In this document: one piece after another, positions 44,804 through 53,395 of the stretch | Layout: each line of letters opens with the position of its first letter | How positions within the stretch are numbered: position 1 is the stretch's first letter | Source of the DNA: Shewanella woodyi ATCC 51908 | GTDB lineage: Bacteria > Pseudomonadota > Gammaproteobacteria > Enterobacterales > Shewanellaceae | Assembly: GCF_000019525.1 (NCBI RefSeq) | Contig: NC_010506.1 | Span: 3,348,001-3,412,000 of the forward strand | Direction: 5' to 3' | Length of the DNA stretch: 64,000 nucleotides | The notes under the pieces: model-generated | Databases searched by the model: none | What the model was told of the DNA's origin: nothing | Seen by the model: the letters and a program-made list of their open reading frames with translations, nothing else | Translations under genes and position numbers: made by a program

Positions 44804-46213
44804 TTACCCCTTATAAAATGCGATAGCCCTCAATCTAGCGGCTTTATGCTCTACTACTGGAGGCCAGTAAGTATCTGATACCCCGTGCTTCGCCATATAG
44901 TCATGGGGGAAATGAATATATTTTGTAGGTATATCATTAAGCTCTGGTAGATACTTACGAATGAAGTCACCATTTGGATCAAACTTTTGGCTTTGAAGTA
45001 TTGGATTAAAAACCCGAAAATAGGGTTGAGCATCACAGCCAGTACTTGCAGCCCATTGCCAACCACCATTATTGGCAGAGTGATCGCCATCGATGAGATG
45101 CGACATAAAAAACTGTTCACCCTGTCGCCAGTCCACCAAAAGATGTTTAGTTAAAAAACTCGCAACGACCATGCGCAATCGATTATGCATCCAGCCTGTT
45201 CTAACAAGCTGCCTCATAGCGGCGTCCACCAGCGGGTAACCAGTCTCACCTTTGCTCCAGGCATCAAACTCTGCTTGCGTACCCGGCCACTGGGTTTTTG
45301 CATACTTTTCAAGAAAAGAAGTTTGTTTAGATAGTCTAGGGTAATGAAACAGCAGGTGCTTATAAAAATCACGCCAAATCAATTCATTAAGCCAACAAAA
45401 TGCAGGGTGGTTATCATCTTCAATTAACTGAGGGTAGCGTGCCAAAAGCTGTTGATATAGGGTCCTTGGACTCAATGCGCCAATCGCCAAATAGGGAGAT
45501 AAACCAGATGTACCTTTGATGGCAGGAAAATCCCTCCTTTCTTTATAGTCACACACTTTTGCACTAAAAAAATGCGGGATGACCTTCTCCATTACCTCAT
45601 CCGCCAATGGCCAAGAAGTAGATAATGATGAAGAGTTTATTAAGGAGGATGACGAATTCAACTCCCCTATTAAATCACGAGCGGGGGGTGACAGAGGCTT
45701 ACTTAAACCCTGAGGCCTACCGATGCACTCAACTCCAAACTCCCGTACATGTTTAAGCCAGGCTTTTTTAAAAGGGGTAAACACCTTAAACATCTCGCCG
45801 GATTGATTGAGCACTCTTCCCCTTGGAGCGATAACATCACAATCATAAAACTCAATATCTAAGCCACTTGAAAGTAGTGATCTATCTCTTTGCTGCTCAT
45901 TAAATTCAGGTTCTGAATTAGCAAGTACACGGTGGATATGATGTTCACGACAAAAACGAATTAACAGCTCACTTTGCGCGCTAAAATCTGTTGACGTTAG
46001 GTGAACAAGCTTAACTCCAAGCTCAAAAAGCTGCTGCTCCAGTTGTAGTAGATGCCTGCGGATAAAATCTAGCTTAATCGGCGCTTCGTGGTGCAAGTCC
46101 CACTGCTGCGGGGTTGAAATAAACAGAGCATAGCGGCAGCCATTTGCCACCGCATCCATTAAAGCAGGGTTATCAAAGCATCTTAGATCCCTGCGGATCC
46201 AAAGTAATACCAT
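44804..46213 (-). CDS. phrB: Deoxyribodipyrimidine photolyase
   Basis: 469 residues. The N-terminal antenna-binding Rossmann domain starts MVLLWIRRDLRCFDNPAL. The FAD-binding domain has WLNELIWRDFYKHLLFHYPR, TGYPLVDAAMRQL, TGWMHNRLRMVVASFLTKHL and WQWAASTGCDAQPYFRVFNP, all typical of class I CPD photolyases. It uses blue light to split cyclobutane pyrimidine dimers. Photolyase genes are classical targets of RpoE-ChrR. Shares one base with the upstream DUF523/DUF1722 gene. Confidence 0.95.
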   Translation of the reverse strand: MVLLWIRRDLRCFDNPALMDAVANGCRYALFISTPQQWDLHHEAPIKLDFIRRHLLQLEQQLFELGVKLVHLTSTDFSAQSELLIRFCREHHIHRVLANSEPEFNEQQRDRSLLSSGLDIEFYDCDVIAPRGRVLNQSGEMFKVFTPFKKAWLKHVREFGVECIGRPQGLSKPLSPPARDLIGELNSSSSLINSSSLSTSWPLADEVMEKVIPHFFSAKVCDYKERRDFPAIKGTSGLSPYLAIGALSPRTLYQQLLARYPQLIEDDNHPAFCWLNELIWRDFYKHLLFHYPRLSKQTSFLEKYAKTQWPGTQAEFDAWSKGETGYPLVDAAMRQLVRTGWMHNRLRMVVASFLTKHLLVDWRQGEQFFMSHLIDGDHSANNGGWQWAASTGCDAQPYFRVFNPILQSQKFDPNGDFIRKYLPELNDIPTKYIHFPHDYMAKHGVSDTYWPPVVEHKAARLRAIAFYKG

Positions 46214-47163
46214 TAATAGCCATACCTTAGCCTTAGCTCCTTAGGATGAGGATTAAGGTACGCCTGCTGCTTTAGATATTCGTTGGGAAATTCCAGTAAA
46301 TAATGCTTAATTAAGGTCAATGGCACTAAGAGTGGTGTCAGCCCCAGCCTGTAAGCATCAATCTGCTCAGTTAACTCCTGACGTTTTGCGTGATCAAGCT
46401 GCTTTTTAAAGTAACCTTGCAGATGATGTAATGTGTTAGTGTGGCTCTTACGTGATGCCTTGTTTTTAAGTGCCTCCATCAAACCTGCGATATACTGGTT
46501 AGCTAACTCATCAAGGGCTAAATCACTACTTCCAAGTAGCGTCCCTAGCTGACGATAACTCTCAATATGGTGGCTCATCACTAGGTACTTTTGCTCACTA
46601 TGAAACTGAATAAGCTTGTGCTTTGTTATGCCACTGGCGGCTAAATCTAGCCACTTTTGATAAGTAAACACGCGTGTCATGAAGTTTTCACGGATCACTG
46701 CATCATTGAGTCTGCCATTTTCCTCTGCAGGTAACAGAGGATTAGCCTTCATTACCTCACGAGCAAACAAACCGACGCCATTGGACTCAGAACCTTTACC
46801 ATGATGGTGATGGACCTTAACTCGCTCCATACCGCAACTTGGACTTTTAGCACAAAATATAAAACCACTCAGATGGCTTATCTGCTCTCCAACTTGCTTA
46901 CCATATGCCGTTAATTTTTCGGTTACATCTCCACTGCCATCAGGGCGAGATACAGTGATAATGTTATCTTTTATTATCTGGCGGATTGTGGGCCGCGGAA
47001 TGGGCAGTCCAATAGCAACCTCTGGACAGAATGCTTTAAAGTTAGCAAATTCTGACAATGCTTCGGTACAAAATTGTGAGCGTTTATGGCCTGAGTCATA
47101 ACGTACATTTTCCCCCATGACGCATGCGCTGATCCCAATATTGAGTTTTTTATCCATCATCAT
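46213..47163 (-). CDS. DUF523-DUF1722 fusion (YbgA-like) protein
   Basis: 316 residues in two domains. DUF523 (about 5-155) with conserved Cys-rich positions ISACVMGENVRYDSGHK, FCPEVAIGLPIPRP and KSPSCGMERV; DUF1722/YbgA (about 190-310) with QKYLVMSHH, HTNTLHHLQGYFKKQL and EFPNEYLKQQAYLNPHP. The same pair is frequently found beside photolyase genes and, from this link, is thought to help light-dependent repair or cofactor supply. The Cys residues could bind a metal or FeS cluster. Overlaps phrB by one base. Confidence 0.9.
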   Translation of the reverse strand: MMMDKKLNIGISACVMGENVRYDSGHKRSQFCTEALSEFANFKAFCPEVAIGLPIPRPTIRQIIKDNIITVSRPDGSGDVTEKLTAYGKQVGEQISHLSGFIFCAKSPSCGMERVKVHHHHGKGSESNGVGLFAREVMKANPLLPAEENGRLNDAVIRENFMTRVFTYQKWLDLAASGITKHKLIQFHSEQKYLVMSHHIESYRQLGTLLGSSDLALDELANQYIAGLMEALKNKASRKSHTNTLHHLQGYFKKQLDHAKRQELTEQIDAYRLGLTPLLVPLTLIKHYLLEFPNEYLKQQAYLNPHPKELRLRYGY

Positions 47164-47169
47164 CTCCCA

Positions 47170-47910
47170 CTAATAGATGAACTGACCAATAGGGTTAAGT
47201 AACTGACTGACCCCTTTGGTAAAGTGAATCGCGTCATTTGAAACAGTGAGGCACACGCAACCTGTTTTAGTCACTGGTTGGTGAGTGTGCTCAGCATCAA
47301 GCCAAATAAAGTCTCCCGCTTGATAAACCCCCATCTCATCTTCAAAGCTGCCCTGCAGTAACAAAGTCACTTCAAACCCTTTATGAGTATGGGTCGGGAC
47401 ACTGCCTCCTTTATCGATATGCAGCAGGCTGGTTCTTAAGTCGCCATCTTCAATATTCAAACGAGAGCGAGAAAGTTTGCCCAAGCCCTGAAACGGTTTT
47501 ATCTCAATGTTTCTTAACGCCCTTGGCACTTTAAATTTAGCACCAGAAACCTCAATTTCTTTATCTATAATGGCCGCCAAATCCACAGTTTCTGCACTGT
47601 GCTCAACCTCGGTAATGGACGTTATCGCATCCAACATAGACAATTCACTGCCACTGAGTGATGCTTCAATGTCAGAATCCATTAACTCTTCGCAAAGCCT
47701 CTCCACTTGTGGCCCTAAGCCTGACTGTGTAGCTGAGGTTGAACTTTCACCAAAACAAGCATTCGCAGCTTGTTCTGTCAGGAGTTCAACCTGCTTTTGG
47801 CACTCAGGACACATCTCAATATGGCTAGCAATCACGACTGAAAGCGAAGCAGGCAAAGATCCTTCAACAAATGAGGACAGAAGCGGCCCTTTAGGATGTA
47901 ATTTAATCAT
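47170..47910 (-). CDS. chrR: ChrR-type zinc anti-sigma factor
   Basis: 246 residues. N-terminal zinc-binding anti-sigma domain with H30-x3-C34-x2-C37 (ASHIEMCPEC) and a C-terminal cupin domain with HTHKGFEVTLLLQG and HTHQP metal ligands. ChrR holds RpoE inactive and releases it when singlet oxygen or certain hydroperoxides appear. It overlaps rpoE by eight bases, the usual sigma/anti-sigma coupling. Confidence 0.93.
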   Translation of the reverse strand: MIKLHPKGPLLSSFVEGSLPASLSVVIASHIEMCPECQKQVELLTEQAANACFGESSTSATQSGLGPQVERLCEELMDSDIEASLSGSELSMLDAITSITEVEHSAETVDLAAIIDKEIEVSGAKFKVPRALRNIEIKPFQGLGKLSRSRLNIEDGDLRTSLLHIDKGGSVPTHTHKGFEVTLLLQGSFEDEMGVYQAGDFIWLDAEHTHQPVTKTGCVCLTVSNDAIHFTKGVSQLLNPIGQFIY

Positions 47911-48529
47911 GTGACTCTCCTACCTGCTCTTTTAACTTAGCAAGGGCTAACCTTAATCTGGACTTAACAGTACCAATTGGAATATTGAGCTGTTTAGCAA
48001 GTTGCTCTTGAGATAATTCTTGAAAATATACCCCTTTGACGACTAACTTTTGAGCTTCTGGTAACTGATCAACATAATCAGCTATCTGCCTGTCCATCAA
48101 ATGATCAGAGAACTCTTCACTGGTGCTATACTCTTCGGCTTCAATTGGCCAGATATCGTCGCCAAGTAACAGCTCATTCTTAACCTTAATTTTTCGCAAC
48201 ATATCGAAAGCGGCATTTCTCATGATGCTATAAACCCATGTGGTTGCAGCGCCCTTATTAGGGTCAAAAAGGGACGCTTTGTTCCATACACGTGATAGCG
48301 TCTCCTGCACCAGCTCTGCCGCCATGGCGTCCGTGTTGAGCTGCTTAATGCCAAAGCGCTTAATCTTGGGGGCAAAAAAAGTAAAAATAGCAGTAAATGC
48401 ACGTTTATCGCGCTTAGTGGCAACTAGCACTATCCAAGCACTTAGCTCAGTAGGAACCTGCTCTTGTGTTTGTTTAGAGATGATATTATTGACCTCGACA
48501 ATGTGTCGGATCCCCTCGACTTTCTGCAT
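47903..48529 (-). CDS. rpoE: RpoE-type ECF sigma factor partnered with ChrR
   Basis: 208 residues from ATG 48529. A longer frame opens at GTG 48562, but a -10 element covers that codon, so transcripts from this promoter would begin after it; the ATG at 48529 is preceded by ATGAG at a suitable distance. Region 2 (MAAELVQETLSRVWNKASLFDP, given in part) and region 4 (LSQEQLAKQLNIPIGTVKSRL, given in part) are clear. It should direct RNA polymerase to TGATCC-N18-TA promoters and respond to singlet oxygen. A matching site lies in its own promoter. Confidence 0.9.
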   Translation of the reverse strand: MQKVEGIRHIVEVNNIISKQTQEQVPTELSAWIVLVATKRDKRAFTAIFTFFAPKIKRFGIKQLNTDAMAAELVQETLSRVWNKASLFDPNKGAATTWVYSIMRNAAFDMLRKIKVKNELLLGDDIWPIEAEEYSTSEEFSDHLMDRQIADYVDQLPEAQKLVVKGVYFQELSQEQLAKQLNIPIGTVKSRLRLALAKLKEQVGESHD

Positions 48530-48561
48530 ATTGGTGTACTCATTTTCCAGCACTATATGCA

Positions 48562-48591
48562 CCTATACGTAACCCAAACCGAAAAGGATCA
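48562..48591 (-). promoter_or_regulatory. Candidate RpoE (ECF11-type) promoter of rpoE-chrR
   Basis: Minus strand: TGATCC (48586-48591), an 18-base spacer and TATAGG (48562-48567). The -35 equals the known Rhodobacter RpoE element and the spacer length is the same. The TGA stop of the upstream Lon-domain gene forms the first three bases of the -35. Confidence 0.65.
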
Positions 48592-49212
48592 ACTGTTTTT
48601 GACTGTACCTTGAATTAAAGTATGTAAAAAACCTTCTATTTGGTCAAAGCTATAATCAAATATAAATTTTTCCTTTTCATTCAATGATAAAGGTAACACC
48701 TCAATAAACCTTGCACAAACCCAATTAGCGTCATAAAAATGAGTTTTCTTATAGAGTTCTCGCAAACTGATATGAGACTTAAAAATCTCACGAAGAGACT
48801 CAACTAATTCGCGTGTTTCAGCACTAATTTCACGAAAACCCCAATGCTGTATAGGAGTTAATGCCGCTGTGAGTAACCCACAAGCATCTCGCTCTACAGT
48901 GTTAAGTTTGACCATAGTTAATGCTTGAATATCGATTAACAAAATGCTGCCTTCCCCTAAATTGAAATCAATAATTTTTACCCACACTCCCCAATTAGAG
49001 CTGGAGTATGGAGAATCCTTTTTATGCAAGCAGACTACAAAGCCCTCACCTTCAATAGCGACTTTTATCATAGAGAGGTATTTGGGTTCGAATATCTTTA
49101 GCCGTTGAATTCCACCAGGTAATATTGCCAATGGCAGAGGCATTACAGGCAAACGCTTTGCAAAAAAATTAGTTCTTATATCATCCACATTCACAACCAG
49201 ATAGTCTTTCAT
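48589..49212 (-). CDS. Lon N-terminal-domain protein, probable RpoE regulon member
   Basis: 207 residues. The N-terminal half reads as the Lon substrate-binding (LON) domain without protease: VMPLPLAILPGGIQRLKIFE, YLSMIKVAIEGEGFVVCL, WGVWVKIIDFNLGEGSILLIDI-like sequence. The remainder is helical with no ATPase or protease motif. Such stand-alone LON proteins are thought to bind unfolded or specific proteins. Preceded by a TGATCC-N18-TATTTT promoter, so it probably responds to the same stress as rpoE, which follows directly. Starts at 49212 or at 49143; the former lies at the predicted transcription start, so the message could be leaderless. Confidence 0.78.
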   Translation of the reverse strand: MKDYLVVNVDDIRTNFFAKRLPVMPLPLAILPGGIQRLKIFEPKYLSMIKVAIEGEGFVVCLHKKDSPYSSSNWGVWVKIIDFNLGEGSILLIDIQALTMVKLNTVERDACGLLTAALTPIQHWGFREISAETRELVESLREIFKSHISLRELYKKTHFYDANWVCARFIEVLPLSLNEKEKFIFDYSFDQIEGFLHTLIQGTVKNS

Positions 49213-49218
49213 TGAACT

Positions 49219-49248
49219 AAAATACGGTTTGAATGCCTATTTGGATCA
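49219..49248 (-). promoter_or_regulatory. Candidate RpoE (ECF11-type) promoter of the Lon-domain gene
   Basis: Minus strand: TGATCC (49243-49248), exactly 18 bases, then TATTTT (49219-49224). It has the same -35 and spacing as the site before rpoE and sits just upstream of the gene's first ATG. Confidence 0.65.
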
Positions 49249-49875
49249 ATTAACTTTTGCACTCAGATAAAAAGTTCTACATTCGCCTTCTAGCGAAGAG
49301 GTTAATTTGATTAAGTTCAGTTCGATTTAGCGATTAGATTGATTTGAAGCTAATTTTGATTAGAAACTGACTCGAAAATGAGATTAAAGAGCATTTGTTT
49401 GGTAAACGTTGAGAGTTGATTAACAGGAAACATAAATGCTCATCGCAATGAATTTTCGTTACTGAAGACACAGAGGAGAAATCTTCCCTGGATGCTAAAG
49501 AACAATCAAAAGTGTAATCGAATCGTTACGAAAAAGCGCGCAACAGCAACACATAACTCTAAGTTTTGACAACTTACCAATACAATAAGCTACTCGGGTT
49601 GGGGAAGATATTAAATTTCATTAGCCGCAAACATTCAGCTCTAATCAAAGCCAAACTATTAATATCCTTTTAATATTTTCATTAACGACAATTACCTTGC
49701 TATCTTTTTATGCTCACCGGATATGAAAACGGATCCTTATTTGATAAAAAGAGAAACTCTTTCATCAAAAATAATTACTTACTTCACCACCTGTGTATCA
49801 TTTTGTAACCCACTCTTTTTTTATTTTTATAAGCTGAGAAAATATTAGACTAAATTTATATTCATTGAGTTCAAT
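49249..49875 (+). other. Long AT-rich gene-free stretch
   Basis: About 630 bases between the Lon-domain gene and a small lipoprotein gene. Only very short frames occur. It contains one hairpin without a T-run (TTTGAT.AAAGAG/CTCTTT.ATCAAA, about 49740-49770). Base composition is more AT-rich than the neighbouring genes. I see no further feature. Confidence 0.4.
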
Positions 49876-50187
49876 ATGAAAAAGCTATCATTAGTCTGCT
49901 GCCTGCTATTTCTCACTGCTTGCAGCGCCAATAACGTTAATAAAAATAATGATACATACAACAATACAGATCTTGATAGTTTAGTTCTTCCCTCCCATTA
50001 CACATCTCCTTGTTTCCGTAAAAATAAGAAAATATATAATGAATTTTCGACTTTATTAGGAAGACTAGAGATAGGCGAGTTAAGTCAGAGTGATGCTGCA
50101 AGTAAAATGGTTGTTTTGTGCCCCCATCAACCAGAGATGATTATCTGGCTAACAAATACATTCGCTAAACCGCCTGCTTATCTTTAG
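49876..50187 (+). CDS. Small lipoprotein of unknown function
   Basis: 103 residues. Clear lipoprotein signal (MKKLSLVCCLLFLTAC) followed by an Asn/Asp/Thr-rich linker and a short domain with two Cys (SPCFRKN, VVLCPHQP) that may form a disulphide. I do not recognise the family. It stands alone in an AT-rich stretch with long untranslated flanks and no terminator that I can see, and its codon use is AT-rich, which may mean acquisition from elsewhere. Confidence 0.6.
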   Translation: MKKLSLVCCLLFLTACSANNVNKNNDTYNNTDLDSLVLPSHYTSPCFRKNKKIYNEFSTLLGRLEIGELSQSDAASKMVVLCPHQPEMIIWLTNTFAKPPAYL

Positions 50188-50345
50188 GTCAAATACTTAA
50201 GAGACATTTACTACACTAATTAGTCTCAAATAATTAGTTCAACGAGCAGATTGCGTTCAAAAATCATTCAACGGGTTCAAGCTGGAAAGCTAGCCTTAGA
50301 AATCTAAAATAGCTAGCCTCTGCTTTGAAGTTGAGCTCTCAACAT

Positions 50346-51218
50346 CTACTTTTTATTAAGCACACTCGCCATGGATGGCACTATGGTTACGGGATCTAAT
50401 CGCATCTGATACCAGTTGACCCGCCAATCAAGATGAGGACCAGTTACTCGTCCTGTGGCACCGACTTCTGCGATGGGTTGCCCCTGCTTTATCGCCTCGC
50501 CCTCTGTGACATACAGTTTGCTTAAGTGAAGAAAACTAGAGCTGACACCATAGCCATGGTCGAGAATAACCGTGCCACCTGAGTAGAACATATCCGCTAC
50601 TGATAAACTGATAATGCCATCGGCGGGAGCGACCACAACGGTTCCTGTTTTAGCAGCAACATCGACGCCATAATGAGGATTTCCAGGTTTGCCGTTATAG
50701 ACACGTTGACTGCCATATACGCCAGAAATTCTACCTGTGAGAGGCCAGATAAAATCTTGAGTAAAAGCATTTTGCTCTGAAAATTGTGCACGGGCGGCTT
50801 TGACCTGCTTACTGTCTTTTCTAGAGCGCTCCACCGCTTTAGGATCTGGTTTCATGATCTTTTTACTGATCCCATTTACCCTATCAATCTTGTACTCTTT
50901 TTCACTAATAGTAAGTGGCATTATTTGAGTTAAACCATCAGGATAAACCAGTTTTAGCTCTTGATTGAGTTCAGCTTCACGGCCAAAGCCGAAAGCAAAA
51001 TCACCTTTTGGGGTAACTTTAACCGCTTCCCCATTGAGTGAAACTTTTGTTCCCGGTTCAACCTGAGCACGAATTAACGCCCCCTGCTCCATCTTACCCA
51101 CCAGCTCAACTTGAGCTGATGCATGGCTTGATATCAGTAAACTACTTATCACCATGCAGCAGAACACAGCAGAAGACAAAACAGATGGGGTGCTAATATA
51201 TTTCAAACTCATCTCCAA
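50346..51218 (-). CDS. M23-family (LytM) peptidoglycan-related metallopeptidase
   Basis: 290 residues with a signal peptide (SSHASA). The C-terminal M23 domain has PLTGRISGVYGSQR, the first metal ligands H and D in NPHYGVDVAAKTGTVV and a last motif GPHLDWRVNW. The canonical motif HxH is HLD here, with Asp in the place of the second zinc-ligand His; I recall this HLDWR form as common in a subgroup, so it may still bind metal, or the protein may be an amidase activator like EnvC/NlpD. Acts in the periplasm. It is 17 bases after the PTPS-like gene in the same direction. Confidence 0.85.
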   Translation of the reverse strand: MEMSLKYISTPSVLSSAVFCCMVISSLLISSHASAQVELVGKMEQGALIRAQVEPGTKVSLNGEAVKVTPKGDFAFGFGREAELNQELKLVYPDGLTQIMPLTISEKEYKIDRVNGISKKIMKPDPKAVERSRKDSKQVKAARAQFSEQNAFTQDFIWPLTGRISGVYGSQRVYNGKPGNPHYGVDVAAKTGTVVVAPADGIISLSVADMFYSGGTVILDHGYGVSSSFLHLSKLYVTEGEAIKQGQPIAEVGATGRVTGPHLDWRVNWYQMRLDPVTIVPSMASVLNKK

Positions 51219-51234
51219 TAGTGAATATCAAGCT

Positions 51235-52116
51235 CTATGCTTGATGACCTTTAACCGATATCGCGCCTTTACCTACACCTTCGTAGGCGATGACTTTAAA
51301 CTGACTGTGAGGTGACTTTTCAACTAATGTATTGGCTACAAACTCAGCCAACAGCTCGACCGTTGTATCGTGGGGAATAATCTCACACATGGGTTTAGGC
51401 ATCGCCAGTTGAAAATCACCTTGTGGGGCTTGATAGTGAAAGCCAAAATGAGTGTCATCACTCACCTTCGCCTGAGGTGAAAGCGTTAACTCATCAATCT
51501 TAACCACATCTTCTACAGTGCCAAGGTAGATATCTTTCCAACGTTCAGCCCAATATTCATCCCATTTTGGTGCCGAGATCCCATTCTCAAAAATATTTAT
51601 CGGGCTACGGTGACCATGGGCGATACGCTGACAGTTTCCATCATGCTTCTTCAAACCGTGGGAGTAATGATAAAAAGGCGTCTCATGAAGCTCATTTCTG
51701 AGGGTTAACGCAATGCCATCAACGTTATCGGGTAACACCTCTTTTAAGGCTTTTTGCAAAAAGGTATTCACACTTTCAAAATCGATAAGCTCACTAGGAA
51801 TAAGCGCAAAAGCTTGCTCAGGGCAGGCCAGATGTATATCCCCTTTAAGGCTATTAAAATCCATCCATACTCTGTCGCCCTGCTGTTGCCAGCGAACTTC
51901 GCTGCAAGCTGTAGGGATCAGCAATCGGTGATCGGCGACATTATCAATGGTGTCTTTAATTGTGCGCTTCACTTTTGAGAAGTCGAGCACCATATTTTGT
52001 TCATCTAAACCGCCATCGAGTAATACATCGACAATCCAGCTCTCTCCCACCATGCCACGAATGGGACACAGATAAGAAAAGTCAATCACGGTTAAATCTC
52101 TAACAAAAAGTTGCAT
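51235..52116 (-). CDS. Tandem 6-pyruvoyl-tetrahydropterin-synthase/QueD-like protein
   Basis: 293 residues with two T-fold (PTPS/QueD) units. The first (about 1-115) has LVDVLLDGGLDEQNMVLDFSKV-type sequence and ADHRLLIP but lacks the zinc histidines (RGMVGES stands where H-x-H should be). The second (about 135-290) keeps YSHGLKKHDGNCQRIAHGH, giving the expected zinc ligands and Cys. QueD-like enzymes make 6-carboxy-tetrahydropterin for queuosine or act in pterin synthesis. The double form has an unknown product. No other queuosine gene is close by. Confidence 0.8.
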   Translation of the reverse strand: MQLFVRDLTVIDFSYLCPIRGMVGESWIVDVLLDGGLDEQNMVLDFSKVKRTIKDTIDNVADHRLLIPTACSEVRWQQQGDRVWMDFNSLKGDIHLACPEQAFALIPSELIDFESVNTFLQKALKEVLPDNVDGIALTLRNELHETPFYHYSHGLKKHDGNCQRIAHGHRSPINIFENGISAPKWDEYWAERWKDIYLGTVEDVVKIDELTLSPQAKVSDDTHFGFHYQAPQGDFQLAMPKPMCEIIPHDTTVELLAEFVANTLVEKSPHSQFKVIAYEGVGKGAISVKGHQA

Positions 52117-52321
52117 TTACTCTCCTAGGTAGAAAAACAGTCTACCTGTTAATACGTCCACTCGGCGATGGCCAAAGAACTAAAATATGCTAAGTTGATG
52201 AAGAGAAAATCATCGACTCATTTGGTGCAAGTTTACATGGGGTCAAGCCGTTTTTCGAGTCGTTTACTTAGGTAATTATCGCCCTTGTAGAGATATCCAG
52301 CAAAAAGTCATTTTCTAAGTA

Positions 52322-52348
52322 CAAAAAAAGCGCCAAACGGCGCTTTTT
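52322..52348 (-). terminator. Terminator of yejK
   Basis: Ten-base-pair stem AAAAAGCGCC/GGCGCTTTTT with a four-base loop, followed on the minus strand by further T. 16 bases after the yejK stop. Confidence 0.85.
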
Positions 52349-52363
52349 CAAACCAGTATCAAT

Positions 52364-53395
52364 TTACTGGCCACCCTTTAATCGGCGATCTAATTGATCT
52401 TTCAGATTCGCTGGCACGCCCTTAATCATGATGGTGTCAGAAATAGGATCATACATCACTCTCTCCCCTAAGTGTGCACCATCAAAGCTTAAGGTAACTC
52501 CACCACCTGTACCGGAGAACTTTTTCAGTTGTCTCAAGGTTGGCTTGTCACCCGGAAACTCATCTTCAAGTTCATACTCACCACCGCGGGCAAAGTCATA
52601 GAAAGACTCCATACCAGAATCGGCCAGCTCATCGGCGAGATCTTTAATCTCAATATCAGCCCCAACTTCACAGCGCTCAGTACAGTAATCAAACACTTTT
52701 TCACGGCACTGCTGACGCTCATCTTTAGTCAGTTCACTACTTGAGACAAAATCCTCAACAGCATTCATCAGTTGCTTATTTTGTGCCTTAGTATTAACCC
52801 CTTCAACACATCCCATAAAGTCGAGGAAAAAATCTGCGACTTTACGTCCAGCGCGACCACGAATAAAGGAGATATATTTACGCGAATCGCTATCTGCCTG
52901 CCATTCAGTCAGATCGATTCTTGCAGCAAGCTGCACATCTTTCAAATCTAAGTGAGTATTTTGTGACAGCTCCATATCATCCAAAACCGTCATCGATGAC
53001 TTAGCATTTAACAAAGAGACATAGAGATAATCGCTGGTCATATGGGTATAACATGAAAGCAGCAAGAATCCACCTTGGCTAAAATCATATTTAGACAGCT
53101 CCTCTTGCAACAACTTACCCGCCAAACCTGAAAACTCAACAAACCCCAGTTCACCGTTTCGATACTCGCTTAACGCCTGTTCAAACTTAGGGTTTGCTTC
53201 GCCATCTTCACCATGAGTACCGAAGTGACCAAAACCTTTACCCGCCTTAGTGGTATAAGTCTGGTGAAGCTCCTCTAACATGGCTTCGACAGCTTCACTA
53301 TTTAACAGGGGTTGTGGACGCAATCGGCAACTAAGCTGACCTTCACGATCCTGAGAGATGGCGTGGATAATTGCTTGCTCAACGTTAATACTCAT
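52364..53395 (-). CDS. yejK: Nucleoid-associated protein YejK (NdpA)
   Basis: 343 residues from ATG 53395 (GAGG eight bases upstream; a longer frame opens at 53419). It matches the NdpA/37-kDa nucleoid protein: [45 protein letters not shown] and [25 protein letters not shown] (given in part). It binds DNA in the nucleoid; the precise role is not known. Divergent from yejL-yejM, the conserved neighbourhood in gammaproteobacteria. Confidence 0.93.
   Translation of the reverse strand: MSINVEQAIIHAISQDREGQLSCRLRPQPLLNSEAVEAMLEELHQTYTTKAGKGFGHFGTHGEDGEANPKFEQALSEYRNGELGFVEFSGLAGKLLQEELSKYDFSQGGFLLLSCYTHMTSDYLYVSLLNAKSSMTVLDDMELSQNTHLDLKDVQLAARIDLTEWQADSDSRKYISFIRGRAGRKVADFFLDFMGCVEGVNTKAQNKQLMNAVEDFVSSSELTKDERQQCREKVFDYCTERCEVGADIEIKDLADELADSGMESFYDFARGGEYELEDEFPGDKPTLRQLKKFSGTGGGVTLSFDGAHLGERVMYDPISDTIMIKGVPANLKDQLDRRLKGGQ

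Noticed and set aside
49735..49775. Hairpin TTTGAT.AAAGAG/CTCTTT.ATCAAA considered as a terminator
   Set aside because: Neither strand has a T-run after it and no gene ends nearby.
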